From the NCBI GenBank assembly GCA_963713625.1, contig CAVQMN010000008.1:496001-560000 (forward strand): a DNA stretch of 64,000 nucleotides, written 5' to 3'. The notes under the pieces were generated by a model. The model ran no database searches and was not told the origin of the DNA. It saw only the letters and a program-made list of their open reading frames with translations. Positions 1-7,981 of the stretch are shown here, one piece after another (positions within the stretch are counted from its first letter, which is position 1; each line of letters opens with the position of its first letter). The translations under genes were made by a program, and so were the position numbers. This stretch comes from Bog-756 sp963713625 (GTDB lineage Bacteria; Actinomycetota; Acidimicrobiia; Acidimicrobiales; RAAP-2).

Positions 1-23
1 GGGGACCGTCCGCCACGGCTCAC

Positions 24-398
24 CTACCGGGCGGCGATGGCCCGGCTCCTCGGCGCGGCTGGTTCCTGGACGATGTCCGGATAGCAGCGGGCATCGAATG
101 CGGCCACGAATTGACGGACAGGTTTCGGAAGCTGGACCAGCAGACGACCGGTCGGCCGGAATTCCGGAGGTGCGGCCGTGTCGATCAACAAGGAGCAGTG
201 TCCGACATGCACCGCTCGGACCCGGGGATCCGAACCCATCAGCACCGTCAGATAGCGGGCCACCGCACAGCCGCGATTGTCCTTGGGGACCCCGTTGACA
301 CCGGCTGCCTGCAGCGACTCGAACACTTCGTCCGGGGATGTGCCCAGCCCGGTGAGCAGCGTGCGGGTCTGCCTCTTCAGCTGTCGAAGGTCACTCAT
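24..398 (-). CDS. Hypothetical protein, 124 aa
   Basis: I do not recognise the family. The ATG at 398 is chosen because AAAGGAGG lies four bases upstream of it on the minus strand. Nine more codons are open further upstream, but they have no ribosome site. The protein looks soluble, with no signal peptide or membrane segment. Its centre reads RGCAVARYLTVLMGSDPRV, followed by VGHCSLLID, suggesting a small alpha/beta fold with two cysteines. The last residues are Arg/Ala-rich. The downstream neighbour lies outside the window, so context is uninformative. Codon use looks like the surrounding genes and supports real coding. Confidence 0.6.
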   Translation of the reverse strand: MSDLRQLKRQTRTLLTGLGTSPDEVFESLQAAGVNGVPKDNRGCAVARYLTVLMGSDPRVRAVHVGHCSLLIDTAAPPEFRPTGRLLVQLPKPVRQFVAAFDARCYPDIVQEPAAPRSRAIAAR

Positions 399-519
399 CG
401 GTCCTCCTTTGGGCGTTCCCGTCATCGTAACGCCGCCAGAAGGGCTCGGGCCCGTCGGGTTCAGCTGTCACCGTGGCCAACGGGGCAGGCACGGCCCCAA
501 CCGGGAGGTCGGTGAACGG

Positions 520-807
520 TCAGGCGTAGCCCTCGTCGCCGTGCCCCCGGTAGGCGGGCGCCCTCTGCCGATGCTGCCGGATCCAGTTCTCCACCTCGGC
601 GCACTCGTCGATGGCCGGAACGTGCTTCCAGGTCCCGTCGTTGGACTGATAGCTCAAGATCCCGCACATCCGGCAGGTGCCGATCGACCGGAGGGCACCG
701 GGATCGGCCCGATGGTCGGCATCGAGCGTGCTTCCCAGCTTCACCGCCTCCAGCGCTCTCGCGCCCACCTCATCTCCGGGATGCCTCGGGTCTTCGTGTG
801 AAGACAC
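520..807 (-). CDS. Hypothetical protein with CxxC motif, 95 aa
   Basis: This is a small soluble protein of unknown family. It starts with GTG at 807, with a weak purine-rich stretch (GGTGGGAA) just upstream. The middle carries CRMCG and, 20 residues on, HVPAIDEC. The three cysteines and a histidine could form a small zinc site. The acidic, tryptophan-containing C-terminal half (EVENWIRQHRQRAP) is compatible with a helix. A TACGCT hexamer at 852-857 on the minus strand could be its -10 element with a leader of about 38 bases. The function is unknown, and the zinc idea is inference. Confidence 0.5.
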   Translation of the reverse strand: MSSHEDPRHPGDEVGARALEAVKLGSTLDADHRADPGALRSIGTCRMCGILSYQSNDGTWKHVPAIDECAEVENWIRQHRQRAPAYRGHGDEGYA

Positions 808-851
808 TTCCCACCGCCCTTCCGCCCCGCATCAGGCCCCGCTGGCGACCA

Positions 852-857
852 AGCGTA
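852..857 (-). promoter_or_regulatory. Putative -10 element (TACGCT) for the 95-aa gene
   Basis: TACGCT on the minus strand lies about 44 bases upstream of the GTG at 807. The same hexamer recurs as a likely -10 at several other genes in the window. No convincing -35 element was seen. Confidence 0.3.
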
Positions 858-922
858 GCCAGATGGCACTCCGGGTGCGCCGGTGATCACCCGGCCCGGC
901 ACGAACCGGAGCCACCATGCCT

Positions 923-1150
923 TCACGGCGTGTCCGCGCCGGCCTCCGGTCCGGGCGCAGCCTCCTCGAGGCCCCGCCGGGGTTCGAGCCGGTCCAGTCG
1001 CTCGACCAGGGTGTCGATGTGCCGGGCCAGTATGGTCAGTCCGGTCATGGCCGTGACCCCGGCGAACTCGGCCCGCTTGCCCCGTTCGACGGTCCGGTAC
1101 TCCGCGTCGGCTCGGTGGATGAGTTCCTCGATGTCGGATTGTGCGGTCAT
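923..1150 (-). CDS. Small helical hypothetical protein, 75 aa
   Basis: The frame stays open far upstream, but the ATG at 1150 is the likely start. A TACGCT hexamer sits exactly six bases upstream of it and there is no Shine-Dalgarno sequence, which is the layout of a leaderless mRNA. The protein (begins MTAQSDIEELIHRADAEYR) is mostly charged helix. It contains a short apolar stretch (FAGVTAMTGLTILARHID) and ends with a proline/alanine-rich tail. It is too short and featureless to assign a function. It is transcribed divergently from the secreted GH43-like gene. Confidence 0.55.
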   Translation of the reverse strand: MTAQSDIEELIHRADAEYRTVERGKRAEFAGVTAMTGLTILARHIDTLVERLDRLEPRRGLEEAAPGPEAGADTP

Positions 1151-1156
1151 CGACAG

Positions 1157-1162
1157 AGCGTA
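1157..1162 (-). promoter_or_regulatory. Leaderless-type -10 element TACGCT
   Basis: TACGCT is separated by six bases from the ATG at 1150 on the minus strand. No ribosome binding site is present, so transcription probably begins at or next to the A of the start codon. Confidence 0.5.
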
Positions 1163-1305
1163 AGTGACATTCCGGCGCAGCGGACTCCCGTGTGGGGCGG
1201 AACCGTCGCTGTTCGCGCCCAGTGGCCTCGACCGTCCTTCAGTAGTGTTGACCCCGGCGGGCTCCTCTCCGGGCCCACAGGGCGGGTAGGTGGAGGTGAA
1301 CCGAG

Positions 1306-3186
1306 ATGGACCGAGCGGTACCGGAGATCTGCCCCCACGTGGGCCACGGTCGCACAACGATGGTGCTGGCCCTCGCCTTCATCCTCCTCGGCGCCCTCGT
1401 GCCCCGCGGGGCGCCAGCGGCGGCCGCCGGCCTGCCCGGTACGTACCGCAATCCACTCTCCCGGTTGGACACCCCCGATTCCGATGTCGTGCGGTTGGGT
1501 GCGCGGTACTACGCCTTTTCCACCGGTGACGGCTACGACAACCTTCCGGTCATGTCCACCACGAACCTGTCGTCGTGGCCCCAGACCCTCATGCTCGATC
1601 CGTCGGTCTCCGACGCCCTTCCGTGCCGGGCGGGGACCGTGGCTGCCGGGACCTGCCAGTTGAGCAACTGGGGCACCCGCGCACCACACAACGGCGCACC
1701 GTGGTCGCCGTCGATGATCGAGGTCGCCGGTGCGTACTACCTGTTCTACGCGGCGTGGGACCCGTCGGTCTCCCACTACTGCGTCGGGGTGGCCGAGAGC
1801 TCCGGTCCGACCGGCCCGTACGTCGACCGTTCGGCGCAACCCGTCGTCTGCCAGCCGTCGCTCGGGGGTTCGATCGATCCCGACGCCTACCGGGACCAGG
1901 CGGGTAACTACTACCTGGCCTGGAAGAACAATGACGGGTACGGCTCGAGTGTGCCGGCCACGTTGTGGGCATCGCCCATCGCCTTCAGTCCACAGGGGGC
2001 GGAGCTGACCGGACCGACCGCGGCGCTGATCACCCAGGACCGGCCGAAGGAGACGACCATCGAGCAGCCCGAGATGGTCCAGCTCGGTGGTCGCTGGCTT
2101 CTGTTCTTCTCCGGCGGTCTCTGGGAGACGAGTGGGTACGCCATCGCCTACGCCTACTGCCAGGGGCCGCTCGGCCCGTGCGCGGACCCGAATGTGGGTC
2201 CGGTCTTCCGGTCGGCCGGCGCGGTGGCCGGCCCGGGCGCACCCTCCATCTTCACCGATACCAGCGGGACACTGTGGATGGCCTACGACGCCTGGACCGC
2301 CGGGGACGTGGGCTATCCCGGTGGGGCCCGCAGTCTGCGAATGGATCCGCTGTGCCTGGTGGGGGGCGCACCGGTCCTCCTCGGGCCTTCGTCGACCTCA
2401 CAGCCCCTCAGCCCCTCGTGTCCGACCACGCTTCCCGACGGCTACCAGTTGGCCGCGTCCGATGGCGGCATCTTCTCCTTCCATACCCCGTTCCGGGGTT
2501 CGGCGGGGGGCCGGCATCTCAACGCCCCGGTGGTGGGTGTGGCCGCCGACCCGGCCGGTGGGTACTGGGAGGTGGCCTCGGACGGGGGCATCTTCGCCTT
2601 CGGGGGTGCCCGCTTCTACGGGTCGATGGGAGGCCAGCACCTGAACAGACCCATCGTCGGCATCGCCCCGACGGCTGACGGCGGTGGGTACTGGGAGGTG
2701 GCCTCGGACGGGGGCATCTTCGCCTTCGGTGACGCCACCTTCGACGGGTCGATGGGAGGACAGGACCTGAACAAGCCCATCGTCGGCATCGCCGCCGACC
2801 CCCTCGGCGGTGGGTACTGGGAGGTGGCCTCGGACGGGGGCATCTTCGCCTTCGGTGACGCCACCTTCGACGGGTCGATGGGAGGCCAGCACCTCAACGA
2901 GCCCATCGTCGGCATCACCCCGACGGCTGACGGCGGTGGGTACTGGGAGGTGGCCTCGGACGGGGGCATCTTCGCCTTCGGTGACGCCACCTTCCACGGG
3001 TCGATGGGAGGCCAGCACCTCAACGAGCCCATCGTCGGCATCGCCCCGACGGCTGACGGTGGTGGGTACTGGGAGGTGGCCTCGGACGGGGGCATCTTCG
3101 CCTTCGGCGACGCCACCTTCCACGGGTCGATGGGGGGACAGCACCTGAACAAGCCCATCGTCGGCATCGCCCGTATCGGCGACTGA
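1306..3186 (+). CDS. Secreted GH43-like glycosidase with C-terminal tandem repeats
   Basis: The 626-residue protein starts with a signal peptide (hydrophobic core MVLALAFILLGALV, Ala-rich end near residue 41). Residues about 45-375 look like a five-bladed GH43 propeller: an early DSDVVRLGARYYAFST stretch (general base Asp), IDPDAYRDQAGNYYLAW, and IEQPEM (likely general acid Glu). GH43 enzymes cleave arabinan or xylan-type side chains outside the cell. From residue 380 come six units of about 40-42 residues built on GYWEVASDGGIFAFGD and SMGGQHLNKPIVGI, a repeat widely seen on secreted actinobacterial proteins and presumably a binding propeller. A GGAGG nine bases upstream supports the ATG. The substrate is not determinable. 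Confidence 0.85.
   Translation: MDRAVPEICPHVGHGRTTMVLALAFILLGALVPRGAPAAAAGLPGTYRNPLSRLDTPDSDVVRLGARYYAFSTGDGYDNLPVMSTTNLSSWPQTLMLDPSVSDALPCRAGTVAAGTCQLSNWGTRAPHNGAPWSPSMIEVAGAYYLFYAAWDPSVSHYCVGVAESSGPTGPYVDRSAQPVVCQPSLGGSIDPDAYRDQAGNYYLAWKNNDGYGSSVPATLWASPIAFSPQGAELTGPTAALITQDRPKETTIEQPEMVQLGGRWLLFFSGGLWETSGYAIAYAYCQGPLGPCADPNVGPVFRSAGAVAGPGAPSIFTDTSGTLWMAYDAWTAGDVGYPGGARSLRMDPLCLVGGAPVLLGPSSTSQPLSPSCPTTLPDGYQLAASDGGIFSFHTPFRGSAGGRHLNAPVVGVAADPAGGYWEVASDGGIFAFGGARFYGSMGGQHLNRPIVGIAPTADGGGYWEVASDGGIFAFGDATFDGSMGGQDLNKPIVGIAADPLGGGYWEVASDGGIFAFGDATFDGSMGGQHLNEPIVGITPTADGGGYWEVASDGGIFAFGDATFHGSMGGQHLNEPIVGIAPTADGGGYWEVASDGGIFAFGDATFHGSMGGQHLNKPIVGIARIGD
2443..3183 (+). repeat. Six tandem 120-126 bp in-frame repeats
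   Basis: Units begin at 2443, 2563, 2689, 2815, 2941 and 3067. The first is 120 bp and divergent; the next four are 126 bp; the last is truncated by the stop codon. Units 3 to 6 are nearly identical at the DNA level as well as in protein, differing at a handful of codons (for example GAC/CAC giving FDG or FHG). This suggests recent duplication or homogenisation and makes the locus prone to slippage or assembly collapse. Confidence 0.95.
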
Positions 3187-3194
3187 GGGCGCCG

Positions 3195-3683
3195 CTACTC
3201 GGTGGTCGAGTGGCGCAGTATCGGGTACCAGGTTCCACTCCAGCGCCACCCGCCGGCGGAAGGTGACGGTTCGACGGTCCCGTCGTAGACGCCGATCTTC
3301 CGTTCCGACGACGCAAAGACCGAGCACTGGAACGTACGGCCCGGCGTCCAGGTGATGGCCGATCCGCAGATGACCCCACTGACTCCGGTGACGCCGAACT
3401 GGTCGTGACCCGATCCCACCAGCGCCTGCTCGATCTGGGTCTCGAGCTGACCGGTGGGTGGTCCCGCCGACGTCTGCCCGGTGCTTCCAGCACCGCTACC
3501 GAGCCAGGCGCCGACCGTGGTCGCGCCGACTACGGCCACGGCGAGAAGGACGACCGCCACCCGTCGCGCCGGATGGTTCCTGGCCGGGACGTCGGCGTCG
3601 AAGTCCTCCTCCGGCGCGTGCCAGTTCCCGTCCGAACCGACCCACCAACCCGGGCCGTGGACTTCGTCGGTCATGCCGTCCAT
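3195..3683 (-). CDS. Membrane-anchored DUF4333-like protein
   Basis: This is a 162-residue protein. An N-terminal GPGWWVGSDGNWHAPE resembles the short DUF2510 motif. It is followed by a basic patch (PARNHPARR), one membrane segment (VAVVLLAVAVVGATTVGAWL) and an exported domain with two cysteines (VSGVICGSAITWTPGRTFQC) like DUF4333. The topology would be N-in with the C-terminal domain outside. The start is uncertain: ATG at 3683 or 3674, or a TTG at 3713 lying nine bases from a TACCGT hexamer. It converges on the GH43-like gene with only eight bases between stops. The role is unknown, probably envelope-associated. Confidence 0.65.
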   Translation of the reverse strand: MDGMTDEVHGPGWWVGSDGNWHAPEEDFDADVPARNHPARRVAVVLLAVAVVGATTVGAWLGSGAGSTGQTSAGPPTGQLETQIEQALVGSGHDQFGVTGVSGVICGSAITWTPGRTFQCSVFASSERKIGVYDGTVEPSPSAGGWRWSGTWYPILRHSTTE

Positions 3684-3746
3684 GGCCAAGGACGCACTCC
3701 ATTCGATGGACAACCTGACCCCACGGTAGCGGGTGAGGGAGGTCGT

Positions 3747-3923
3747 CTATCCCTTCGGCACCCGGCGATCGTCCCCGGTCCGACGGTCCTCCCCCGACCA
3801 GGTGGCCGGCGGATCGCTGGCCGGAAACGACTCCCGTCCCGCCTCATCGACCAACTCGTCGACCCTGGCCCGCAAGCTGGTGTTGTCCCCTTCGTCCGGT
3901 GCTCGATCTTCAGCCATCGCCAT
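3747..3923 (-). CDS. ESFPASDPP-motif microprotein, 58 aa
   Basis: This very small, highly charged protein begins MAMAEDRAPDEGDN and contains RESFPASDPPATWSG, a motif I recognise from short conserved bacterial proteins of unknown role. GGAGG lies five bases upstream of the ATG at 3923; a second in-frame ATG follows two codons later. There is no signal peptide or membrane segment; an amphipathic helix (LRARVDELVDEAGRE) precedes the motif. It lies between two divergent genes on a short stretch otherwise without coding, and the sequence is convincingly conserved-looking. Confidence 0.75.
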   Translation of the reverse strand: MAMAEDRAPDEGDNTSLRARVDELVDEAGRESFPASDPPATWSGEDRRTGDDRRVPKG

Positions 3924-4008
3924 CGGCTCCTCCCCGGTCGGGTGCAGAAGCGATCCTAGGCCGAGGGTGGCCGGGGGCGTTCCCCGGCCCTGCTCCCGTT
4001 CCCGTGGG

Positions 4009-4014
4009 TATCAT
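4009..4014 (+). promoter_or_regulatory. Putative -10 (TATCAT) for the amidohydrolase
   Basis: TATCAT lies 26 bases before the ATG at 4041. The leader carries GGGGAAG five bases from the start codon, giving an ordinary SD-led transcript. Confidence 0.3.
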
Positions 4015-4040
4015 CCAAACCTCGGATCGGGGAAGCGGAC

Positions 4041-5711
4041 ATGGTCATGGACGGCGACATCGTCATACGGGGCGGAACGCTGGTTGACGGGAGCGGTGCA
4101 CCGGGACGGCCGGCCGATGTGGCCGTGCGGGACGGGAGGATCGCGGCCATCGGTCCACGTCTGACGGCCGCGGTGGAGCTCGACGCCTCGGGCCAGGTCG
4201 TGGCGCCGGGATTCATCGACATCCATACCCACTACGACGCCCAGGTCTTCTGGGACCCCGATCTCAGCCCGTCCTCGTTCCACGGGGTCACCACGGTCGT
4301 GGCCGGGAACTGCGGATTCTCCATCGCCCCCACCCGGGCTGCGGGCGTCGAGATGCTCGTGCGCACCCTCCAGCACGTGGAGGACATGAGCTTCGACACC
4401 CTGATGGCCGGGGTCCCATGGGACGAGTTCGAATCGTTTCCCGAGTACCTCGACACCGTCGAACGCCGGGGCGTGGCCCTGAACTACGGCTGCTACGTGG
4501 GCCACACCGCGGTCCGGCTCTTCGTCATGGGACCCGAGGCCTACGAGCGGGCCGCGACCGACGACGAGATCGCCACCATGCGCGCCGTGATCAGCGAAGC
4601 CCTCGACGCCGGCGCCATCGGCTTCGCATCCAGTTGGTCCCCCACCCACAACGGAGATCACGGCCGGCCGGTGCCGTCCCGGGTGGCCGACCTCGACGAA
4701 CTGACCGCCCTGCTCGAGCCGTTGCGCAACCGCCGGCGCGGCGTGGCCGCCTTGCTTCCCGGCGGTGTGTTGTCCAACGACCAGCTGTTCGATCTCCAGC
4801 GTCACATCGGCCGCCCTTTCACCTGGACGGCGCTCCTCACCTTCGCCGGATCCGACTATCACGAGGCGGTCATGGCCGAACACGTCGCCGCCCGGGCCGA
4901 CGGCGCCGACGTGTGGCCCCAGGTCTCGTGCCGGCCGCTGGTCTTCCAGATGAACCTGGCCGAGCCCTTCTCCCTCAACACCTTCCCCAACTTCGCCGCC
5001 CTCATGGATGCCCCGATCGAGGAACGCAAGGCGGCCTATCGGGACCCGGGGTGGCGGACGGCGACCCAGGCCCAGCTCGACTCGGGTGGCTTCAGCCTGT
5101 TCAACAGCGCGTCGCTGTCGGTGGCCGAGTCGGCCTCCCGTCCCGATCTCGTTGGCTGCCGGGTCGTTGACCTGGCCGAAGCGCAGGACCGGACTCCGCT
5201 CGATGTGCTGCTCGATCTCTCGCTGGCCGATGATCTCACCTCCCGGTTCTGGTCGGTGTTGGCCAACAACAATCCGGAAGGGATCGCCGCGCTCCTACCG
5301 AGGGACGACGTCCTGTTGGGGCTGGCCGACTCCGGGGCCCACGTCTCTCAGCTGTGCGACGCCTGTTTCGCCACCGACCTGCTGGGGACCTGGGTCCGGG
5401 AACGCCAGGTGATGAGCCTCGAACACGCCATCCACAAGCTCACGGCCGAGCCGGCCCGTGTGTACGGGCTCGACGAGCGCGGCTCGGTGCGGGTCGGATT
5501 GGCCGCCGACCTGGTCGTCTTCGATCCTGACACCGTGGCACCCGGACCCATCCGCCGGGTGGTCGACTTCCCGGCCGACGGTGAGCGGTTGACTGCTGAT
5601 GCACCGGTGGGCATGACCCACACCCTGGTCAATGGGGTGCCGATCCGGATCGATGGCGGTCCGGCGCCCGACGGGTTGGGGCGGAGACCGGGTCGGGTCC
5701 TTCGGTCCTGA
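4041..5711 (+). CDS. N-acyl-D-amino-acid deacylase family amidohydrolase
   Basis: The 556-residue protein is a full-length member of the D-aminoacylase/amidohydrolase-3 family, metal-dependent hydrolases that remove N-acyl or related groups from D-amino acids. It has the N-terminal beta-sandwich (IRGGTLVDGSGAPG), the metal-binding FIDIHTHYDAQ and the downstream GVTTVVAGNCGFS. Near the C terminus, LADSGAHVSQLCDACF (probable metal-ligand Asp) and the closing AADLVVFDPDTV strands are present. GGGGAAG precedes the ATG by five bases. It is probably cytoplasmic, since no signal peptide is seen. Substrate specificity inside the family cannot be read from sequence. Confidence 0.85.
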   Translation: MVMDGDIVIRGGTLVDGSGAPGRPADVAVRDGRIAAIGPRLTAAVELDASGQVVAPGFIDIHTHYDAQVFWDPDLSPSSFHGVTTVVAGNCGFSIAPTRAAGVEMLVRTLQHVEDMSFDTLMAGVPWDEFESFPEYLDTVERRGVALNYGCYVGHTAVRLFVMGPEAYERAATDDEIATMRAVISEALDAGAIGFASSWSPTHNGDHGRPVPSRVADLDELTALLEPLRNRRRGVAALLPGGVLSNDQLFDLQRHIGRPFTWTALLTFAGSDYHEAVMAEHVAARADGADVWPQVSCRPLVFQMNLAEPFSLNTFPNFAALMDAPIEERKAAYRDPGWRTATQAQLDSGGFSLFNSASLSVAESASRPDLVGCRVVDLAEAQDRTPLDVLLDLSLADDLTSRFWSVLANNNPEGIAALLPRDDVLLGLADSGAHVSQLCDACFATDLLGTWVRERQVMSLEHAIHKLTAEPARVYGLDERGSVRVGLAADLVVFDPDTVAPGPIRRVVDFPADGERLTADAPVGMTHTLVNGVPIRIDGGPAPDGLGRRPGRVLRS

Positions 5712-5751
5712 CCGCCCGGGGACTCAAGTCGATGGCCGAGTCTGCCGATCG

Positions 5752-6045
5752 ATGGGGATGATGGAATCGATGGCGGCGGTCAGCCCCGAGAACCTCGATG
5801 CCCTGGCAGAGCCGACCCCGGGTCCCCGGATACCCCTGCTGGCCAGGATTCCCTTCGCCACCGCCCTGCGGTTCTGCGGCCTCTTCCTCGGCATGTGGAT
5901 CGTCGGGATCTGGTTCGCCGACCTCCAGGATTCACTCCGGAGCCTCCACACCGCCTGCGAGGTCGTGGCCGGGTGCGGGTGTCTCCTCTTCATCGGCTCC
6001 AGCTACGTGGCCATCCGGGCCTGGCAGTTGCGGCATCCCCGGTAG
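5752..6045 (+). CDS. Small two-TM membrane protein, 97 aa
   Basis: I do not recognise this family. The protein has about 30 soluble residues (PENLDALAEPTPGPRIPLL), then two likely membrane helices (FCGLFLGMWIVGIWF and VAGCGCLLFIGSSYVAI). It ends in a short basic tail. The start is uncertain: ATG codons at 5752, 5758, 5761 and 5770 are all in frame and none has a strong SD. It follows the amidohydrolase in the same direction by 40 bases and may be co-transcribed. Confidence 0.5.
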   Translation: MGMMESMAAVSPENLDALAEPTPGPRIPLLARIPFATALRFCGLFLGMWIVGIWFADLQDSLRSLHTACEVVAGCGCLLFIGSSYVAIRAWQLRHPR

Positions 6046-6168
6046 CGGGATCCCCGTTCCCACCCCCTGGCCCGGTTCGCCGTGGCGTCCGGTTCGGACC
6101 CGGTGATGGTATCCATCTGTATAGCTGATCACCAATGATGAATCGATTCCTTTTACAGATGGTTGCCC

Positions 6169-6174
6169 TATAGT
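6169..6174 (+). promoter_or_regulatory. Putative promoter -10 (TATAGT)
   Basis: TATAGT sits in a conspicuously AT-rich patch (about 6115-6175) ahead of the cyclic-nucleotide-binding gene at 6220. The patch stands out against the GC-rich surroundings, and a TTCC-type -35 is only weakly apparent. Confidence 0.4.
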
Positions 6175-6219
6175 GGGGGGAGACGCGAGATCCGGGTCCA
6201 ATCCGAAGGAGCCAAGGCC

Positions 6220-6645
6220 ATGGACGCAGCCCCCGTCATCCACCTTTCAGACCTCGAGCTGTTTGCCGACTGCACCCGGGCCGAGTTGCGGCAGATCGAG
6301 TCCCTGACCACCTACCTCCAGGTAGAACGGGACCGCGTCCTGATCCGGGAGGGCAGCCCGGCCAAGGAGTTCATCATCATCGGGAGCGGCAACGCCCGGA
6401 TCTCACGGGAGACGGGTGAGGGAACCACCACCCTGGCCGACGTGGGGAGCGGCGGGTTCATCGGCGAGATGGAGCTGCTGTCCAAGGCCCCACGGGCGGC
6501 GACAGCCACCGCCACCACCGATCTGGCCCTCCTGGTCAGCTCGGCCAGCGAGTTCAAGTCGATTCTGGACCTGGCCCCCTCGGTGGCCGACAAGGTGCAA
6601 CGCGCTTCGCTCGTGCGGTCGGCCGGCCTTGACGCGGCGGCCTGA
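6220..6645 (+). CDS. Stand-alone cyclic-nucleotide-binding-domain protein
   Basis: The 141-residue protein is essentially one cNMP-binding domain of the CRP/FNR type. DLELFADCTRAELRQIE is the entry helix, VLIREGSPAKEFIIIGSG gives beta strands, and GSGGFIGEMELLSKAPRAAT is the phosphate-binding cassette (GEMELL, then R-A-A-T). No DNA-binding helix-turn-helix follows, so it is a sensor without an obvious effector domain. AAGGAG lies eight bases before the ATG, and the start is further supported by the upstream AT-rich promoter. It may bind cAMP or cGMP and act on a partner protein; that is inference. Confidence 0.8.
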   Translation: MDAAPVIHLSDLELFADCTRAELRQIESLTTYLQVERDRVLIREGSPAKEFIIIGSGNARISRETGEGTTTLADVGSGGFIGEMELLSKAPRAATATATTDLALLVSSASEFKSILDLAPSVADKVQRASLVRSAGLDAAA

Positions 6646-6657
6646 CCGGCAGGAGCG

Positions 6658-7083
6658 CTAGCCGGCCCGACCCCGCAGGTTGCGACGGGCGGCGAGGGAG
6701 TGCGACGGGTTCGTCCGACGGAGATCGTCCGGGAGCAGCCGGATGGCCTCTTCCACGATGGTGCCCGGGGGGCACTGGGCCGATACCGCGGCCCGCTCGA
6801 CGAGATTGCCCAGGTAGGCAGCCAGATTGAGCGTGTCGAGTCGTGGTGAGCGACCGGAGAAGGGCACCGGCTCGGTCAGGGGGTCGATGTCTCCTACCCC
6901 GAGCAGGATCCGTCTGGCCGCCAGGAGGGCCCGTCGGGCTTCTTCGAAATCGACGTCGCTGAAGTGCATCCAGGCGGAAAGCCCCAGTTCGAGGGCCAGG
7001 TCGGTCTCCACCACCGACCCGAGGTCGAGGAGCCCCCGAAGAACCGCCGGAGCGAATCCTTCGCGCGTGGGTGTCGAGGTCAC
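6658..7083 (-). CDS. Hypothetical helical protein, 141 aa
   Basis: No family is recognised. GTG at 7083 is preferred because a CACACT hexamer lies seven bases upstream, the leaderless layout repeated elsewhere here; the frame remains open to 7143. The protein is helix-rich and soluble (VLRGLLDLGSVVETDLALE, EEARRALLAARRILLG, LAAYLGNLVERAAV) and ends in an Arg-rich tail. It converges with the cNMP-binding gene (12 bases between stops). Codon use is typical of the region. Confidence 0.6.
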   Translation of the reverse strand: MTSTPTREGFAPAVLRGLLDLGSVVETDLALELGLSAWMHFSDVDFEEARRALLAARRILLGVGDIDPLTEPVPFSGRSPRLDTLNLAAYLGNLVERAAVSAQCPPGTIVEEAIRLLPDDLRRTNPSHSLAARRNLRGRAG

Positions 7084-7090
7084 AGGACCC

Positions 7091-7096
7091 AGTGTG
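7091..7096 (-). promoter_or_regulatory. Leaderless-type -10 element (CACACT)
   Basis: CACACT on the minus strand is seven bases from the GTG at 7083. The same variant lies six bases from the GTG at 61781. The first base departs from the usual TAnnnT. Confidence 0.3.
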
Positions 7097-7189
7097 ACGA
7101 AGGGGTGTGACGGAGTGGTGGATCCCGGCCGACGAGAGGGCAAAACCGCACGTCTGGCACGGTGTACGGCCGTCGGGCAGTATCTGGCG

Positions 7190-7942
7190 GTGCCATCCGA
7201 ACCCAGTCACCCCGGGCCCGGGCCCGACGATCAGGCGTTGCCCACCGACACCATCGGGCTGTTGGAGGGGATCTGCACGACCCGGGCCATCCGCCGCTAC
7301 CGGGATGAACCCGTCCCCCCACGCGTGCTCCGAGACGTCCTCTTCGCAGCCACCCGGGCCCCGAGCGGCTCGAACCGCCAACCGTTCCGGTTCGTCGTGC
7401 TCACCGACGGACCCAAGGCGGCCGAGGCCAAGCGCCTCCTCGGCACCGCGGCGCGCCGGGCGTGGGGCGCCAAGCGGACCGCGGACGGCTACGACCGGGG
7501 TTCGGGCACCGACGACACCTCGGCCAAGGCCTCGATGGCCCGGACCATGGAGGCCTACGTCGACCACCTCGGCGAGGTGCCGGTCCTGATCCTCCCGTGC
7601 CTGGTCCGCCACCGTGAGCCCCACCCCGTCGACGGCGCCTCGATCTATCCGGCCTGCCAGAACCTGCTGCTCGCCGCCCGGGCACTCGGGTACGGCGGGG
7701 TGATGACCAGCTGGAACCTGTTGGTCGACGCCGAGCTCCATGCCTTGTTGTCCATCCCCGACGACGTCTTCGTGGCCGCCGCCATCACCCTCGGCCGCCC
7801 GCAGGGGCACCAGGGCCCGGTCCGGCGCCGGCCCTTGGGTGAACTCGTCTACTTCGACGAATGGGGCGGGACCGCCCCCTTCGCCACCGACCCCCCCGGC
7901 ACCCGCTACACGAGCGCAGGTCCGCCTCCGTCCCGGGGATGA
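7190..7942 (+). CDS. Nitroreductase family protein
   Basis: This is an FMN-dependent oxidoreductase of the nitroreductase fold. The N-terminal TRAIRRYRDEPV and RAPSGSNRQPFRFVVLT form the flavin-phosphate pocket. Later SIYPACQNLLLAARALGYG and the closing AITLGRPQGHQGPVRR-PLGELVYFDEWG region are typical of the family. The GTG at 7190 is chosen because it starts just before the conserved domain. No SD is visible; a CAGTAT hexamer sits six bases upstream. Members reduce nitro groups, enones or other acceptors with NAD(P)H; the substrate here is unknown. The protein is 250 residues, a normal size. Confidence 0.8.
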   Translation: MPSEPSHPGPGPDDQALPTDTIGLLEGICTTRAIRRYRDEPVPPRVLRDVLFAATRAPSGSNRQPFRFVVLTDGPKAAEAKRLLGTAARRAWGAKRTADGYDRGSGTDDTSAKASMARTMEAYVDHLGEVPVLILPCLVRHREPHPVDGASIYPACQNLLLAARALGYGGVMTSWNLLVDAELHALLSIPDDVFVAAAITLGRPQGHQGPVRRRPLGELVYFDEWGGTAPFATDPPGTRYTSAGPPPSRG

Positions 7943-7981
7943 ACCCCGAGCCGGGCGTCAACCCGGGTCGGCGCACGAAGG

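Noticed and set aside
2443..3183. CRISPR-like array
   Set aside because: The repeat is a 126-bp in-frame coding repeat with no unique spacers; it encodes protein modules.
3020..3493. Arg-rich minus-strand frame across the repeats
   Set aside because: Its repetitive Arg/Pro sequence is the reverse complement of the GH43 repeats.
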